Below are positions 53,355 to 62,289 of a stretch of 64,000 nucleotides of DNA, piece after piece (within the stretch, counting starts at the first letter, position 1; each line of letters starts with the position of its first letter). The stretch comes from Jannaschia sp. GRR-S6-38 (GTDB taxonomy: Bacteria > Pseudomonadota > Alphaproteobacteria > Rhodobacterales > Rhodobacteraceae). The position numbers were made by a program, and so were the translations under genes. Under the pieces are notes generated by a model. The model was not told the origin of the DNA. It searched no databases and saw only the letters and a program-made list of their open reading frames with translations. Where the stretch lies: contig NZ_CP122537.1 in NCBI RefSeq assembly GCF_029853695.1, forward strand, positions 186,001 through 250,000, given 5' to 3'.

Positions 53355-54215
53355 ATGACAGAGCTCGCATTGCTCGGCACCGGCCTGATGGGCGCGCCGA
53401 TGGCTCGAAACCTGATCGCCTCCGGCCACGGGGTCACGGTCTGGAACCGGTCGCCCGATAAGGCCCGCGCCATCGCCGGCGCGCGGGTGGCCGAGACGCC
53501 CGGCGCGGCGGTGGCGGGCCAGCCGATCGTCATCTCGATGCTGTCGGACGGCGCGGCCTCGGACGCCGTTCAGCGGGTCGCGATGGACGCCTTCGCCGCG
53601 GGCGCGATCTGGGTCGAGATGGGCTCGATCAAGCCGGAGGAGGCGCGCACCCATGCCGAGCGCTTCGCCGCGCGCGGCGTGGGCTATGTCGATGCGCCGG
53701 TCTCGGGCGGAACCAAGGGGGCGGAGGGCGCGACGCTGGCGATCATGGCGGGCGGCGAGACCGGGACCTTCGCGGCGGTCGCGCCGATCCTCGGCGCGCT
53801 GGGCCGCCCGGTCCATGTCGGCCCGGTTGGCGCGGGGCAGCTGGCGAAGCTCGCCAACCAGGCCATCGTCGCCTGCACCATCGGCGCGGTGGCCGAGGCG
53901 ATGCTGCTGCTGGAGCGCGGCGGCGCCGATCCGGCGGCGGTGCGCGCGGCGCTGAAGGGCGGCTTCGCGGATTCGGTGATCCTGCAACAGCACGGACGGC
54001 GCATGACCGAGGGCGATTTCGAGCCCGGCGGCCTGGTGAAGTTCCAGATCAAGGATCTCGACAACGTGCTGGACGCGGCGGCGCAGGCCGGGCTGGAGCT
54101 GCCCGCGGTCGCCGCGGTCAACGATCGCTTCAAGGTGCTGCGCGACGCGATGGACGGGGCCGATCTGGACCACTCGGCGCTTTACCTGGAGCTCAAGCGC
54201 CGCAACGGGCTGTAG
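53355..54215 (+). CDS. Beta-hydroxyacid dehydrogenase (HIBADH/GarR family), copy 1
   Basis: A 286-residue NAD(P)-dependent enzyme. Cofactor motif ALLGTGLMGAPMARNL, substrate motif DAPVSGGTKGAEGATLAIMAGG, and the catalytic Lys in VGAGQLAKLANQ. The family includes 3-hydroxyisobutyrate dehydrogenase and tartronate semialdehyde reductase. GGGAG precedes the ATG. It is divergent from the SDR and convergent with the regulator, with only 11 bases between their ends. A second, only moderately similar copy starts at 63136. Confidence 0.9.
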   Translation: MTELALLGTGLMGAPMARNLIASGHGVTVWNRSPDKARAIAGARVAETPGAAVAGQPIVISMLSDGAASDAVQRVAMDAFAAGAIWVEMGSIKPEEARTHAERFAARGVGYVDAPVSGGTKGAEGATLAIMAGGETGTFAAVAPILGALGRPVHVGPVGAGQLAKLANQAIVACTIGAVAEAMLLLERGGADPAAVRAALKGGFADSVILQQHGRRMTEGDFEPGGLVKFQIKDLDNVLDAAAQAGLELPAVAAVNDRFKVLRDAMDGADLDHSALYLELKRRNGL

Positions 54216-54226
54216 GCCGCCGCGCA

Positions 54227-54883
54227 TCACAGGAAATGCCGCGCCTGATGCGCCTCGATCGCGGCGCGGGCCTGGGCCTCGTCGCCCGAGAGCGCGGCGC
54301 GCAGGATCGCTTCGTGCTGCGCGACGATCTCCTCGAAATAGGCGGGCACGCAATGCGCCTCGAGCCCGACCATCTGCTGGCGGAACTGCATATAGGCGAA
54401 TTCGAAGGCCTCGATCAGCGGCGGCAGCCCGCATTCCGAGATCAGCGTGCGATGGAAGGTCAGCTCGGCATCCGACCAGATGCCGACCACCGGGCCACCG
54501 TCTCCGGCGCGCGCGATCTGCCGCTCGATATGGACGAGGCCGTGATGCGCCGCGCTCAACCGCGCCTCCCAGCTCAGGCCGCCATTGCGCATGGACAGCA
54601 CCGCGCCCTCCTGCTCGAGCAGGACGCGGAACCGCGCGATCTGCGAACGGCGTTCGCGGCTGACCTGCCGGGCGCGGAAGCCGCGCTGGATCTCGAAATC
54701 GACGAGCCCGACCTTGGAAAGCTGCAGCAGGACATCGCGCACGGTGTTGGCCGAGCAGCCGTATTCGTGCTGCAGCGCGCCGGGCATGATCTTGTCGCCG
54801 GGACGGAATCCGCCGGTCAGCAGACGCTGCTGCACGTCGGCGTAGATCGCCGGCGTATCCATGCGTGTCCGGGCCTCCGGCAT
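54227..54883 (-). CDS. GntR-family regulator, FadR/FCD subfamily
   Basis: A 218-residue transcription factor. The N-terminal winged helix has DVQQRLLTGGFRPGDKIMPGALQHEYGCSANTVRDVLLQLSKVGLV. The C-terminal FCD domain carries ligand/metal histidines in SAAHHGLVHIE, ELTFHRTL and VAQHEAILRAAL. FCD regulators usually respond to small organic acids. Start at 54883 has GGGGAGGAG eight bases upstream; a further ATG is at 54862. It is divergent from the TRAP operon and is the only regulator of the catabolic region in view. Confidence 0.9.
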   Translation of the reverse strand: MPEARTRMDTPAIYADVQQRLLTGGFRPGDKIMPGALQHEYGCSANTVRDVLLQLSKVGLVDFEIQRGFRARQVSRERRSQIARFRVLLEQEGAVLSMRNGGLSWEARLSAAHHGLVHIERQIARAGDGGPVVGIWSDAELTFHRTLISECGLPPLIEAFEFAYMQFRQQMVGLEAHCVPAYFEEIVAQHEAILRAALSGDEAQARAAIEAHQARHFL

Positions 54884-54898
54884 GTCCGGCGCTCCTCC

Positions 54899-54917
54899 CC
54901 GAAATTTTGATATTCGG
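54899..54917. promoter_or_regulatory. Candidate operator CCGAA-N9-TTCGG
   Basis: A 5-bp inverted repeat in the AT-richer part of the divergent region between the GntR gene and dctP, 16 bases before the regulator start. It could mediate autoregulation, but support is limited to symmetry and position. Confidence 0.27.
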
Positions 54918-54953
54918 CGAAATCTCGGCTGTCCACGGATTTTCATTTTCTGT

Positions 54954-54981
54954 TTGCGCTAACCCGGCGGCTTGCTAGGGT
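54954..54981 (+). promoter_or_regulatory. Candidate sigma-70 promoter of the TRAP operon
   Basis: TTGCGC (54954-54959) and TAGGGT (54976-54981) are separated by 16 bases, about 70 bp upstream of dctP. The following leader contains CCTCCCCGGAGGG, able to form a small hairpin, and then GGGAGG before the ATG. Confidence 0.38.
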
Positions 54982-55051
54982 CGCGCTGCACCTCCCCGGA
55001 GGGAGACCCGCGAGGGGTCCGGGGACGCGAACGAAAAACGGGAGGATTTCC

Positions 55052-56092
55052 ATGAAAACGCTCACGATGGCGGCGCTGACCGCTGCCACGGCCCTGACCG
55101 GCACGGCCCTGACCGCGCCGGCCGCCCTGGCCGACGCCCACGCTTCCACCACGACCCTGCGCATCCAGACGCATTACGCGCCCGAGACCGAGTCCGGCCG
55201 CCTGGCGCAGCAGTATTTCGACCGCGTGCAGACGATGTCGAACGGCGAGATCGTCATCGAGCCGTTCTTCAGCTCCTCGGTCGTCAAGTCGGTCGAGACC
55301 TTCGACGCCGCCGCCACCGGCATCCTCGACTGCGACATGACGGGCGGCGCCTACCAGACCGGCAAGAACCCCGCCTTCCAGTTCGTGGGCGACATCATGG
55401 GCGGCTACGACACGCCCTATCAGCAGCTGAGCTGGCTCTATTACGGCGGTGGCCTCGATGCCGCGCAGGAGCTCTACAACGCCTATGACATGCAGCTCGT
55501 CGGCTGGTGGATCTACGGGCAGGAAAGCCTGGCCTCGACCAAGCCGATCGCCGGCGTGGCCGACCTGCAGGACTGGAAGTTCCGCTCGCCCCCGGGGATG
55601 GAGACCAAGATCTTCGAGAAGCTGGGCGCCACGCCCATCGTGATGGATTTCACCGAGATCTTCACCGCGCTCGAGACCGGCATCATCGACGGCGCCGACG
55701 CGAGCGGCCTGGCCAACAACGTGGGGCTGGGCCTCTACGATATCGGCAAGCACACCAACTTCCCGGGCTTCCACTCGATGCCGTCGGACCACCTGGCCTG
55801 CAACAAGGCGGTCTGGGACGGGATGCCCGAGCATCACCGCGAGATCATGTCGGTGGCGATGGAATCGCTGGCGCTGCAGACCGCGCTGTCCTTCGAGAAG
55901 AAGAACGCCGAGGCCGCCGCGCAGCTGCAGGCCGAGGGCGTGAACCTCTACGAATGGTCGGCCGAGGATCTGCAGACCTTCCGCGACGCGGCGCAGGCCA
56001 CCTGGCCGGAATTCGCCACGACGCCCGAGGCCGAGGCGCTGGTGGAGAGCCACCTGGGCTATCTGCGCCAGCTGGGCCTCGTCTCCGAGTGA
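55052..56092 (+). CDS. dctP: TRAP transporter solute-binding protein (DctP/TakP type)
   Basis: A 346-residue periplasmic receptor. Signal peptide about residues 1-27 ending in PAALADA. The mature part shows THYAPETESGRLAQQYFDRV. The carboxylate-gripping Arg is likely in DLQDWKFRSPPGM, followed by VMDFTEIFTALETGIIDGAD. The presence of that Arg predicts an organic-acid ligand. First gene of dctPQM; a 10-bp hairpin follows, probably keeping receptor mRNA in excess of membrane subunits. Confidence 0.92.
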   Translation: MKTLTMAALTAATALTGTALTAPAALADAHASTTTLRIQTHYAPETESGRLAQQYFDRVQTMSNGEIVIEPFFSSSVVKSVETFDAAATGILDCDMTGGAYQTGKNPAFQFVGDIMGGYDTPYQQLSWLYYGGGLDAAQELYNAYDMQLVGWWIYGQESLASTKPIAGVADLQDWKFRSPPGMETKIFEKLGATPIVMDFTEIFTALETGIIDGADASGLANNVGLGLYDIGKHTNFPGFHSMPSDHLACNKAVWDGMPEHHREIMSVAMESLALQTALSFEKKNAEAAAQLQAEGVNLYEWSAEDLQTFRDAAQATWPEFATTPEAEALVESHLGYLRQLGLVSE

Positions 56093-56107
56093 TCCGCTGA
56101 CGCGACC

Positions 56108-56133
56108 GGCGCGGCCCTTCCGGGGGCCGCGCC
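56108..56133 (+). terminator. Attenuator hairpin between dctP and dctQ
   Basis: GGCGCGGCCC (56108-56117) pairs perfectly with GGGCCGCGCC (56124-56133) around a 6-nt loop, 15 bases after the dctP stop. No T-run follows, so it probably stabilises the dctP 3' end or attenuates downstream expression. Confidence 0.55.
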
Positions 56134-56220
56134 ATGCCGGCCCGCCGCGGCGCGCCCGCCCGCCGGGGTCGGCCGGCGCCGCGCCGCCCGCTCCGCATGA
56201 CCCGCGAGAGGAGTGATCCG

Positions 56221-57069
56221 ATGCGCAAGGATCCGATGCAGGACGCCACCTATTACGAGACCGCGGCCGCGCCGCAGGTCATCCCGGGCCCCATGCAGAT
56301 CGCGATACCGATGGCCTTCACCGCCTGTTTCGCCTGGGCGATGTGGCGGGTGCCGGCCTTCCTGATGGTGTTCACCGATCCCGGTCCGACGGTCGATGCG
56401 CTTACGCGCCGCTACGCCGCCGCCTCGGCGCTGGACTGGCTGGCCCTGGCCGGCGTCGTCCTCTTCGCGATCCTGGGCGTCATGACGGTGCGCCGGGCGC
56501 CCAGCGAATTCGAGGATTGGGGCGTGTTCGACCGGCTGTCGGTCTTTATCGGCCGGGTGACCATGCTTCTGATCGCGGCGCTGGTCTGCGTTATGGTCTA
56601 CGAGGTCGTGCTGCGCTACGCCTTCGAGCGCCCGACGCTCTGGGCCAACGAGATGTCGCTGTGGATGGCGGGGTTCATCTTCATCCTCTCGGGCCTCTAC
56701 GCGATGCAGCAGCGCAGCCATATCCGCATCTTTCTGCTCTACGACCTGATGCCACGCACACTGCAGCGGGTCTGCGACATCATCTCGACCGGGCTGATCG
56801 TGCTTTTCGCCTTCTTCCTGTTCTGGGGCGGCTACGGCGAGGCGGCGCAGAAATTCGCCCGCTGGGAGACCTTCGGCACGGCCTTCGACCCGCCGATCCC
56901 GGCGACGCTGAAGCCGCTGATCCTGATCGTCGTGGCGCTGGTCGCGCTCCAGGCGATCGCCAACCTGATCCGCGACTGGAACGCCCAGCCGGTGATCCAC
57001 ACCGCGGCCGACGATATCGACCCGGACGAGATCGAGCGCCTGCGCCGCCAGGTCGCCGGCGACGAATAA
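56221..57069 (+). CDS. dctQ: TRAP transporter small permease (DctQ), long form
   Basis: A 282-residue membrane subunit. The canonical DctQ core of four helices is in the C-terminal two-thirds, with LRYAFERPTLWANEMSLWMAGFIFILSGLYAMQQRSHIRI. About 100 extra N-terminal residues carry two more hydrophobic segments (IPMAFTACFAWAMWRVPAFLMVF and LDWLALAGVVLFAILGVMT). Typical DctQ is 160-200 residues, so this is an extended variant. ATG at 56221 has GAGGAG eight bases upstream; in-frame ATGs lie upstream (56197) and downstream (56236). Confidence 0.87.
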   Translation: MRKDPMQDATYYETAAAPQVIPGPMQIAIPMAFTACFAWAMWRVPAFLMVFTDPGPTVDALTRRYAAASALDWLALAGVVLFAILGVMTVRRAPSEFEDWGVFDRLSVFIGRVTMLLIAALVCVMVYEVVLRYAFERPTLWANEMSLWMAGFIFILSGLYAMQQRSHIRIFLLYDLMPRTLQRVCDIISTGLIVLFAFFLFWGGYGEAAQKFARWETFGTAFDPPIPATLKPLILIVVALVALQAIANLIRDWNAQPVIHTAADDIDPDEIERLRRQVAGDE

Positions 57070-57105
57070 CGAACGAGACAGGACCTCAGGGGGACGGGGC
57101 GAGAC

Positions 57106-58734
57106 ATGGACGTCGGAACGATTTCACTGGTCCTGCTGGTCGGGCTCATGCTGCTCTTGGCGATCGGGATGCCGCTGGGCATGGCCTCGGCCATCCTCGC
57201 GGTGCTGGTCCTGATCATGCGCTTCGAGCCGGAGCTGATGCTGGCGCCCTGGACCTTCGGCGAGGGGATGCTGACGGGGCGCTTCGGCTCGGGGCCGCTC
57301 AACATCCTGGCGCAAAAGATCTACGGGCTGCTGACGGATTACGTGCTGATCTCCATCCCGCTCTTCATCTTCATGGCCGCGCTGCTGGAGCGGTCGGGCA
57401 TCGCAAAGGACATGTATTCCTCGCTCAATGTCTGGCTGTCGCGCACCCGCGGCGGGATCGCCATCGTCACCTCGATCATGGCCGTCATCATGGCCGCGAT
57501 GTCGGGGATCATCGGCGGCGAGGTCGTGCTGCTTGGGCTGATCGCGCTGCCGCAGATGCTGCGGCTGGGCTACGACCAGAACCTCGCCATCGGCACGATC
57601 TGCGCGAGCGGCAGCCTCGGCACGATGATCCCGCCCTCGATCGTGCTGATCATCTTCGGCCTGATCACCGAGACCTCGATCAAGGCTCTGTTCACCGCGG
57701 CCTTCCTGCCGGGTTTCATGCTGGCCTCTTTCATCATCATCTACATCATCATCCGCACGCAGCTGAACCCCAGCCTCGCCCCCCTGCCCCCCGACGATCC
57801 CGACGACCCGCCTACGGGCGAGAAGACCATGCTCTTCGGCGCCTTCCTCGCGATCCTGGTGGCAGGGTTCGGCACGGCGTTGTTCCTGCGCGCGCTGTTC
57901 TTCACAATCACCGGCCAGAACGCCGTGGTCGAGGGCGTGGACCCCATCGCCTACGGCCAGCCGGAGCATGTCTGGACCTTCGGCATCACCGTGCTCGTGG
58001 CGCTGGCCGCGATCTTCCTGGTGTTCAAGGGCCACCGCGCCAAGCAGGGCTGGGACATGGGCAAGGGCCTGGTCGCGCCCATCGTCGTGATCGGCGTCGT
58101 CATGGGCTCGATCTACGGCGGCATCTCGGGGATCACCGAGGCGGCGGGCATGGGTGTGGTCGCGGTCTTCCTGGTCTCGGTCTTCCGCGGCGAGGCCAGC
58201 ATCGAGCTGGTCTGGGACAGCCTGATGCGAACGCTGAAATCCACCGGCACGATCATCTGGGTGACCATCGGCGCGGCGACGTTGGCGGGCGCCTACACCA
58301 TCGCGGGCGGGCCAACCTATGTCGCCAACCTGATCGTCTCGGCCGACCTGCCGACGATGGGCATCCTGCTGGTGATGATGCTGATCTTGCTGTTCATGGG
58401 CGCCTTCATGGACTGGGTCGGCATCGTGCTGCTGATCATCCCGGTCTTCCTGCCCATCGTGCAGCGCCTGCCCATCGAGGAGATCGGCGTCTTCGGCGTG
58501 CTGGAGCCGCGCTACCTCGCGGTGTGGTTCGGGGTGCTCTTCTGCATGAACATGCAGGTCAGTTTCCTCTCGCCACCTTTCGGGCCGGCGGCCTTCTACC
58601 TGAAATCAGTGGCCCCGCCGCATATCCAGCTGACGGACATCTTCAAGGGGTTCCTGCCCTTCATCGGCATCCAGATCTGCGCGCTGTCGGTCCTGCTGCT
58701 CTACCCGCCGATCATCACGATCCTGCTGGACTGA
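57106..58734 (+). CDS. dctM: TRAP transporter large permease (DctM)
   Basis: A 542-residue permease with about 13 membrane helices, longer than the usual 430 because of an extra hydrophilic and hydrophobic insertion at about 220-330 (PLPPDDPDDPPTGEK, then two helices). Family motifs include AMSGIIGGEVVLLGLIALPQML, GTICASGSLGTMIPPSIVLIIFG and MDWVGIVLLIIPVFLPI. It forms the sodium-driven channel with DctQ. It ends five bases before the dioxygenase ATG. Confidence 0.93.
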   Translation: MDVGTISLVLLVGLMLLLAIGMPLGMASAILAVLVLIMRFEPELMLAPWTFGEGMLTGRFGSGPLNILAQKIYGLLTDYVLISIPLFIFMAALLERSGIAKDMYSSLNVWLSRTRGGIAIVTSIMAVIMAAMSGIIGGEVVLLGLIALPQMLRLGYDQNLAIGTICASGSLGTMIPPSIVLIIFGLITETSIKALFTAAFLPGFMLASFIIIYIIIRTQLNPSLAPLPPDDPDDPPTGEKTMLFGAFLAILVAGFGTALFLRALFFTITGQNAVVEGVDPIAYGQPEHVWTFGITVLVALAAIFLVFKGHRAKQGWDMGKGLVAPIVVIGVVMGSIYGGISGITEAAGMGVVAVFLVSVFRGEASIELVWDSLMRTLKSTGTIIWVTIGAATLAGAYTIAGGPTYVANLIVSADLPTMGILLVMMLILLFMGAFMDWVGIVLLIIPVFLPIVQRLPIEEIGVFGVLEPRYLAVWFGVLFCMNMQVSFLSPPFGPAAFYLKSVAPPHIQLTDIFKGFLPFIGIQICALSVLLLYPPIITILLD

Positions 58735-58738
58735 CGCG

Positions 58739-59647
58739 ATGCTGACGGCCGATCAGATCGCCCATTTCCAGCGCGACGGGTTTCTGGTCCTCGACGAGGT
58801 GGTGCCCGCCGCCATCCGCGACGCGGTCGAGGTCGAATATGCCGGGCTGGTCTACGAGATGGCGGCGCGGCTGGGGATCGACTGGCGCGGCGGGGTCCTG
58901 CCCACGCTGCGTGCCGTCCACGATGCGGGGCATGACTGGTTCCAGCCGCTCGACATCTCGCTGCCGGGCAGCCGGATCGTCCCCGACACGCCCTTCCATT
59001 ACGGGCCCGCGGTCCACGCGCTTCTGACCTGCGACGCGATCCTCGACATCGCCGCCGGACTCCTGGGGCCGCGGATCACCTCGACCCCGATCCAGCATCT
59101 GCGGATCAAGCCGCCGCAGCGAACCGTCGCGGCGGACGCGCCCGCGCATATCACCCGCACGATGTGGCACCAGGATCGCGCCGTCGCCCATCCCGAGGCC
59201 GACGCGACCGACATGGTCACCGTCTGGGTCGCCATGACCGACGCGACCGAGGCGAATGGCTACCTGATGGTGCGGCCGCTCGCGCCCGGCCAGCCGATGC
59301 TGCCGCATTGCCCGCTGGAGCAGACGGCGATCCCGGACGCGCATCTGGATGGCGATCCCGTGCCCCTGCCGGTGCGCGCAGGCGGCGTGGTCCTGCTGGA
59401 CCCGATGATCCCCCATGCCGCGCGCGACAACGAGACCGAGGATTGCCGCTGGAGCTTCGATCTGCGCTACCAGCGGACGGGCCAGCCCACGGGCCGCGCG
59501 CATTTCCCCGATTTCGCGGTCCGCCCGGGCCCTCCGCCCGACTGGCGCACGGTGCGCGACCGCTGGCTTGACGCGCGCGCCCGGGCGGCGCAGGCCCCGC
59601 ATGTCCCGATCCATCGCTGGACCTCGGACAGCCCGCATTGCGCCTGA
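58739..59647 (+). CDS. Phytanoyl-CoA dioxygenase (PhyH)-family protein
   Basis: A 302-residue Fe(II)/2-oxoglutarate oxygenase. The facial triad is visible as H-Q-D in TMWHQDRAVAHPEA and the distal His in MIPHAARDN, with the 2-oxoglutarate Arg likely in FDLRYQRTGQPTGRAHFP. N terminus: TADQIAHFQRDGFLVLDEVV. Bacterial members hydroxylate small molecules or cleave C-heteroatom bonds. Placement between dctM and the UxaA-type gene suggests it modifies the imported compound before dehydration; this is inference. Confidence 0.86.
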   Translation: MLTADQIAHFQRDGFLVLDEVVPAAIRDAVEVEYAGLVYEMAARLGIDWRGGVLPTLRAVHDAGHDWFQPLDISLPGSRIVPDTPFHYGPAVHALLTCDAILDIAAGLLGPRITSTPIQHLRIKPPQRTVAADAPAHITRTMWHQDRAVAHPEADATDMVTVWVAMTDATEANGYLMVRPLAPGQPMLPHCPLEQTAIPDAHLDGDPVPLPVRAGGVVLLDPMIPHAARDNETEDCRWSFDLRYQRTGQPTGRAHFPDFAVRPGPPPDWRTVRDRWLDARARAAQAPHVPIHRWTSDSPHCA

Positions 59648-59657
59648 GGACGCCGCC

Positions 59658-61160
59658 ATGGCCGACACGATCCGCCTCGACCCCGCCGACAACGTCGTCA
59701 CCGCCACCCGCGCGCTGGAGGTCGGCCACCGCGTCGAGGGCGTCGCCGCCGCGGCGCTGATCCCGTCGGGCCACAAGCTGGCCACGGCGGCCATCGCGCA
59801 AGGCGCGCCGATCCGGAAATACGGGCAGGTGATCGGCTACGCCTCCGCCGATATCGCGCCGGGCGAACACGTCCATGTCCAGAACTGCGCCTTCGCGGCC
59901 ACCGATCACGACTATGAATTCGGCACCGACCTGCGGCCCGTCGCGCCGGCCTCGGGCGACAGCTTCCTGGGCTATCGCCGCGCGAACGGCACGGTGGGCA
60001 CGCGCAACTACATCGCCGTGGTGACCAGCGTGAACTGCTCAGCCACCGCCGCGCGCCGCATCGCAGACGCCTTCGGCCCCGAGGAGCTGGCCGCCTACCC
60101 GAACGTGGACGGTGTGGTGGCCTTCGTGCACGGCACGGGCTGCGGCATGGCGGGCGACGGCGACGGGTTCGAGGCGCTGCAGCGTGTGATGTGGGGCTAT
60201 GCGCGCCATCCCAACCACGCCGCGGTCCTGATGGTGGGCCTCGGCTGCGAGATGAACCAGATCGACTGGCTGCTGGAGGCCTATGGCCTGACGCAGGGGC
60301 CGACCTTCCAGACGATGAACATTCAGAATGTCGCGGGGCTGCGCCGGACCATCGAGGCGGGGATCGAGAAGGTCCGCGCCATGCTGCCCATCGCCGACGC
60401 GGCCCGGCGCGAGACCTGCCCGGCCTCGGAGCTGCGCGTGGCGCTGCAATGCGGCGGCTCGGACGCGTGGTCGGGGATCACCGCGAACCCGGCGCTGGGC
60501 CATGCCTGCGACCTGCTGGTCGCGCAGGGCGGCACCGGCGTGCTGGCCGAGACGCCCGAGATCTACGGCGCCGAGCATCTTCTCACCCGCCGCGCCGCCA
60601 CGCCCGAGATCGGGCGGAAGCTGCTCGGGCTGATCGAATGGTGGGAGGATTACACCGCCCGCAACCGCGGCTCGATGGACAACAACCCCTCGCCCGGCAA
60701 CAAGAAGGGCGGGCTGACGACGATCCTCGAGAAGTCGCTGGGCGCTGCGGCCAAGGGCGGGACGACCCCGCTGACCGGCGTCTACAAATACGCGGAGCCC
60801 GTGACCGCGAAAGGCTTCACCTTCATGGACAGCCCCGGCTACGACCCCGCCAGCGTCACGGGGCAGATCGCGGGGGGCTGCAACCTCGTGTGCTTCACGA
60901 CGGGGCGCGGCTCGGCCTTCGGCTCCAAGCCCGCGCCGACGATCAAGGTGGCGACGAACAGCGCGCTCTTCGCGCGAATGCCCGAGGACATGGACGTGAA
61001 CGCGGGCGACATCCTGACCGGCGAGTCGAGCGTCGAGGCGAAGGGTCGCGAGATCTACGAGCTGTTCCTGCGCGTGGCCTCCGGCGAGGCGTCGAAATCG
61101 GAGGCCCAGGGCCTCGGCGATTACGAGTTCGTGCCCTGGCAGATCGGGGCGGTGATGTGA
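59658..61160 (+). CDS. UxaA/GarD-family dehydratase (altronate or galactarate type)
   Basis: A 500-residue protein with both parts of the family: an N-terminal SAF-like domain (residues 1-95, with SGHKLATAAIAQGAPIRKYGQVIGYA and GEHVHVQN) and the large C-terminal dehydratase domain (GYRRANGTVGTRNYIAVV, VHGTGCGM, VALQCGGSDAWSGITANP, SMDNNPSPGNKKGGLTTI). Such iron-dependent enzymes dehydrate altronate, galactarate or related acids to 2-keto-3-deoxy acids. The ATG at 59658 follows the dioxygenase stop by 10 bases. Substrate not assignable. Confidence 0.9.
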   Translation: MADTIRLDPADNVVTATRALEVGHRVEGVAAAALIPSGHKLATAAIAQGAPIRKYGQVIGYASADIAPGEHVHVQNCAFAATDHDYEFGTDLRPVAPASGDSFLGYRRANGTVGTRNYIAVVTSVNCSATAARRIADAFGPEELAAYPNVDGVVAFVHGTGCGMAGDGDGFEALQRVMWGYARHPNHAAVLMVGLGCEMNQIDWLLEAYGLTQGPTFQTMNIQNVAGLRRTIEAGIEKVRAMLPIADAARRETCPASELRVALQCGGSDAWSGITANPALGHACDLLVAQGGTGVLAETPEIYGAEHLLTRRAATPEIGRKLLGLIEWWEDYTARNRGSMDNNPSPGNKKGGLTTILEKSLGAAAKGGTTPLTGVYKYAEPVTAKGFTFMDSPGYDPASVTGQIAGGCNLVCFTTGRGSAFGSKPAPTIKVATNSALFARMPEDMDVNAGDILTGESSVEAKGREIYELFLRVASGEASKSEAQGLGDYEFVPWQIGAVM

Positions 61161-61207
61161 GAGACGCGGCGGAGGCTGTGCGCCCGGCGGGGACCGTCGG
61201 GCAGCGC

Positions 61208-61252
61208 CCGTCCGCCCCCTCGGGCGGGCGCTTCGCTTCCGCCCGCGGACGG
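61208..61252 (+). terminator. GC-rich stem between UxaA-type and Gfo/Idh genes
   Basis: CCGTCCGC (61208-61215) pairs with GCGGACGG (61245-61252), and the enclosed sequence can form further GC pairs. It lies in the 124-bp gap and may reduce read-through to the following oxidoreductase gene. Confidence 0.4.
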
Positions 61253-61284
61253 CCCCTGCCCTGCGAGCGGATCGGGCCGGCCGA

Positions 61285-62289
61285 ATGCCCGACATGACCC
61301 GCCTCCTTCTCGCCGGAACCGGGCTCATCGGCGCGCGGCATCTCGTGCATATCGAGGCGCATCCCGCGCTGATGCTTGCCGGCATCGTCGATCCCGACCC
61401 AGGTGCCCGCGCCCATCCCACGGCCCCGGGCTTCGCCACGCTTGCGGATGTGGACGTGCCCGTCGACGGCGTGATCCTGGCGACCCCCACGGCCACGCAC
61501 GCGCCGCTCACGCTGGAGGCGCTGGAGCGCGGCTGGCCGGTCCTCGTCGAAAAGCCGGTCGCGGACTCGCTGGCGGCGGCCGACCGCATGGTCGCGGCGG
61601 CGCGCGAGACGGGCGTGCCGGTTCTCGTCGGCCATCACCGCCGCCACCATCCGCGCGTCGCCGCGCTGAAGGCCGCGCTGGAGGCCGGGCGGATCGGGCG
61701 GCCCGTCGCGGCCTCGCTTCTTTGGCTCATGAAGAAACCCGACGGCTATTTCGACGTGCCCTGGCGCGCGGGCATCGACGGGGCGCCGATCCGACAGAAC
61801 CTGATCCACGATGTCGACATCCTGCGCTGGCTCTTCGGCGAGGTGGCCGAGGTGGCAGGCTTCGGCTCGAACGCGGTGCGCGGCGCGGCGCGGCCCGAGG
61901 CAGGCGGCGTAGTGCTGCGCTTCGAAGGCGGTGCAATCGTGACCATCGCCTTTGCCGACACCACGCCCTCGCCCTGGAGCTTCGAGGCGGGCACGGGCGA
62001 GAACCCGAATATCGGGACCACGGGGCAGGATTTCCTGCATGTCGCGGGCACAGGCGGGGCCCTGTCCTTCCCGTCGCTGACGCTCTGGTCCGGGGCCGCG
62101 GACTGGTCGGAGGCCGCGCGCCCCGAGACGCTCGCGGCGGAGAGCGGCGTGCCGCTGGTGCGACAGCTCGAACATTTCGCCGAGGTGATCGCGGGCCGCA
62201 CCGCGCCGGTGGTCGACGCGGCCTCGGCGCGCGAGACGCTGCGCGTGATCCTGGAGATCGAGGCGCTGGCGATGGGCCCCGCGCCATGA
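61285..62289 (+). CDS. Gfo/Idh/MocA-family oxidoreductase
   Basis: A 334-residue NAD(P)-dependent dehydrogenase. Rossmann motif LLAGTGLIGARHLVHI, then the catalytic-Lys motif VEKPVADSL, VGHHRRHHPRV and GIDGAPIRQNLIHDVDILRWLFGEV with the Asp-His pair. Family members oxidise inositols, sugars or sugar acids. A second ATG at 61294 is possible. The stop overlaps the next ATG (ATGA). Confidence 0.9.
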   Translation: MPDMTRLLLAGTGLIGARHLVHIEAHPALMLAGIVDPDPGARAHPTAPGFATLADVDVPVDGVILATPTATHAPLTLEALERGWPVLVEKPVADSLAAADRMVAAARETGVPVLVGHHRRHHPRVAALKAALEAGRIGRPVAASLLWLMKKPDGYFDVPWRAGIDGAPIRQNLIHDVDILRWLFGEVAEVAGFGSNAVRGAARPEAGGVVLRFEGGAIVTIAFADTTPSPWSFEAGTGENPNIGTTGQDFLHVAGTGGALSFPSLTLWSGAADWSEAARPETLAAESGVPLVRQLEHFAEVIAGRTAPVVDAASARETLRVILEIEALAMGPAP

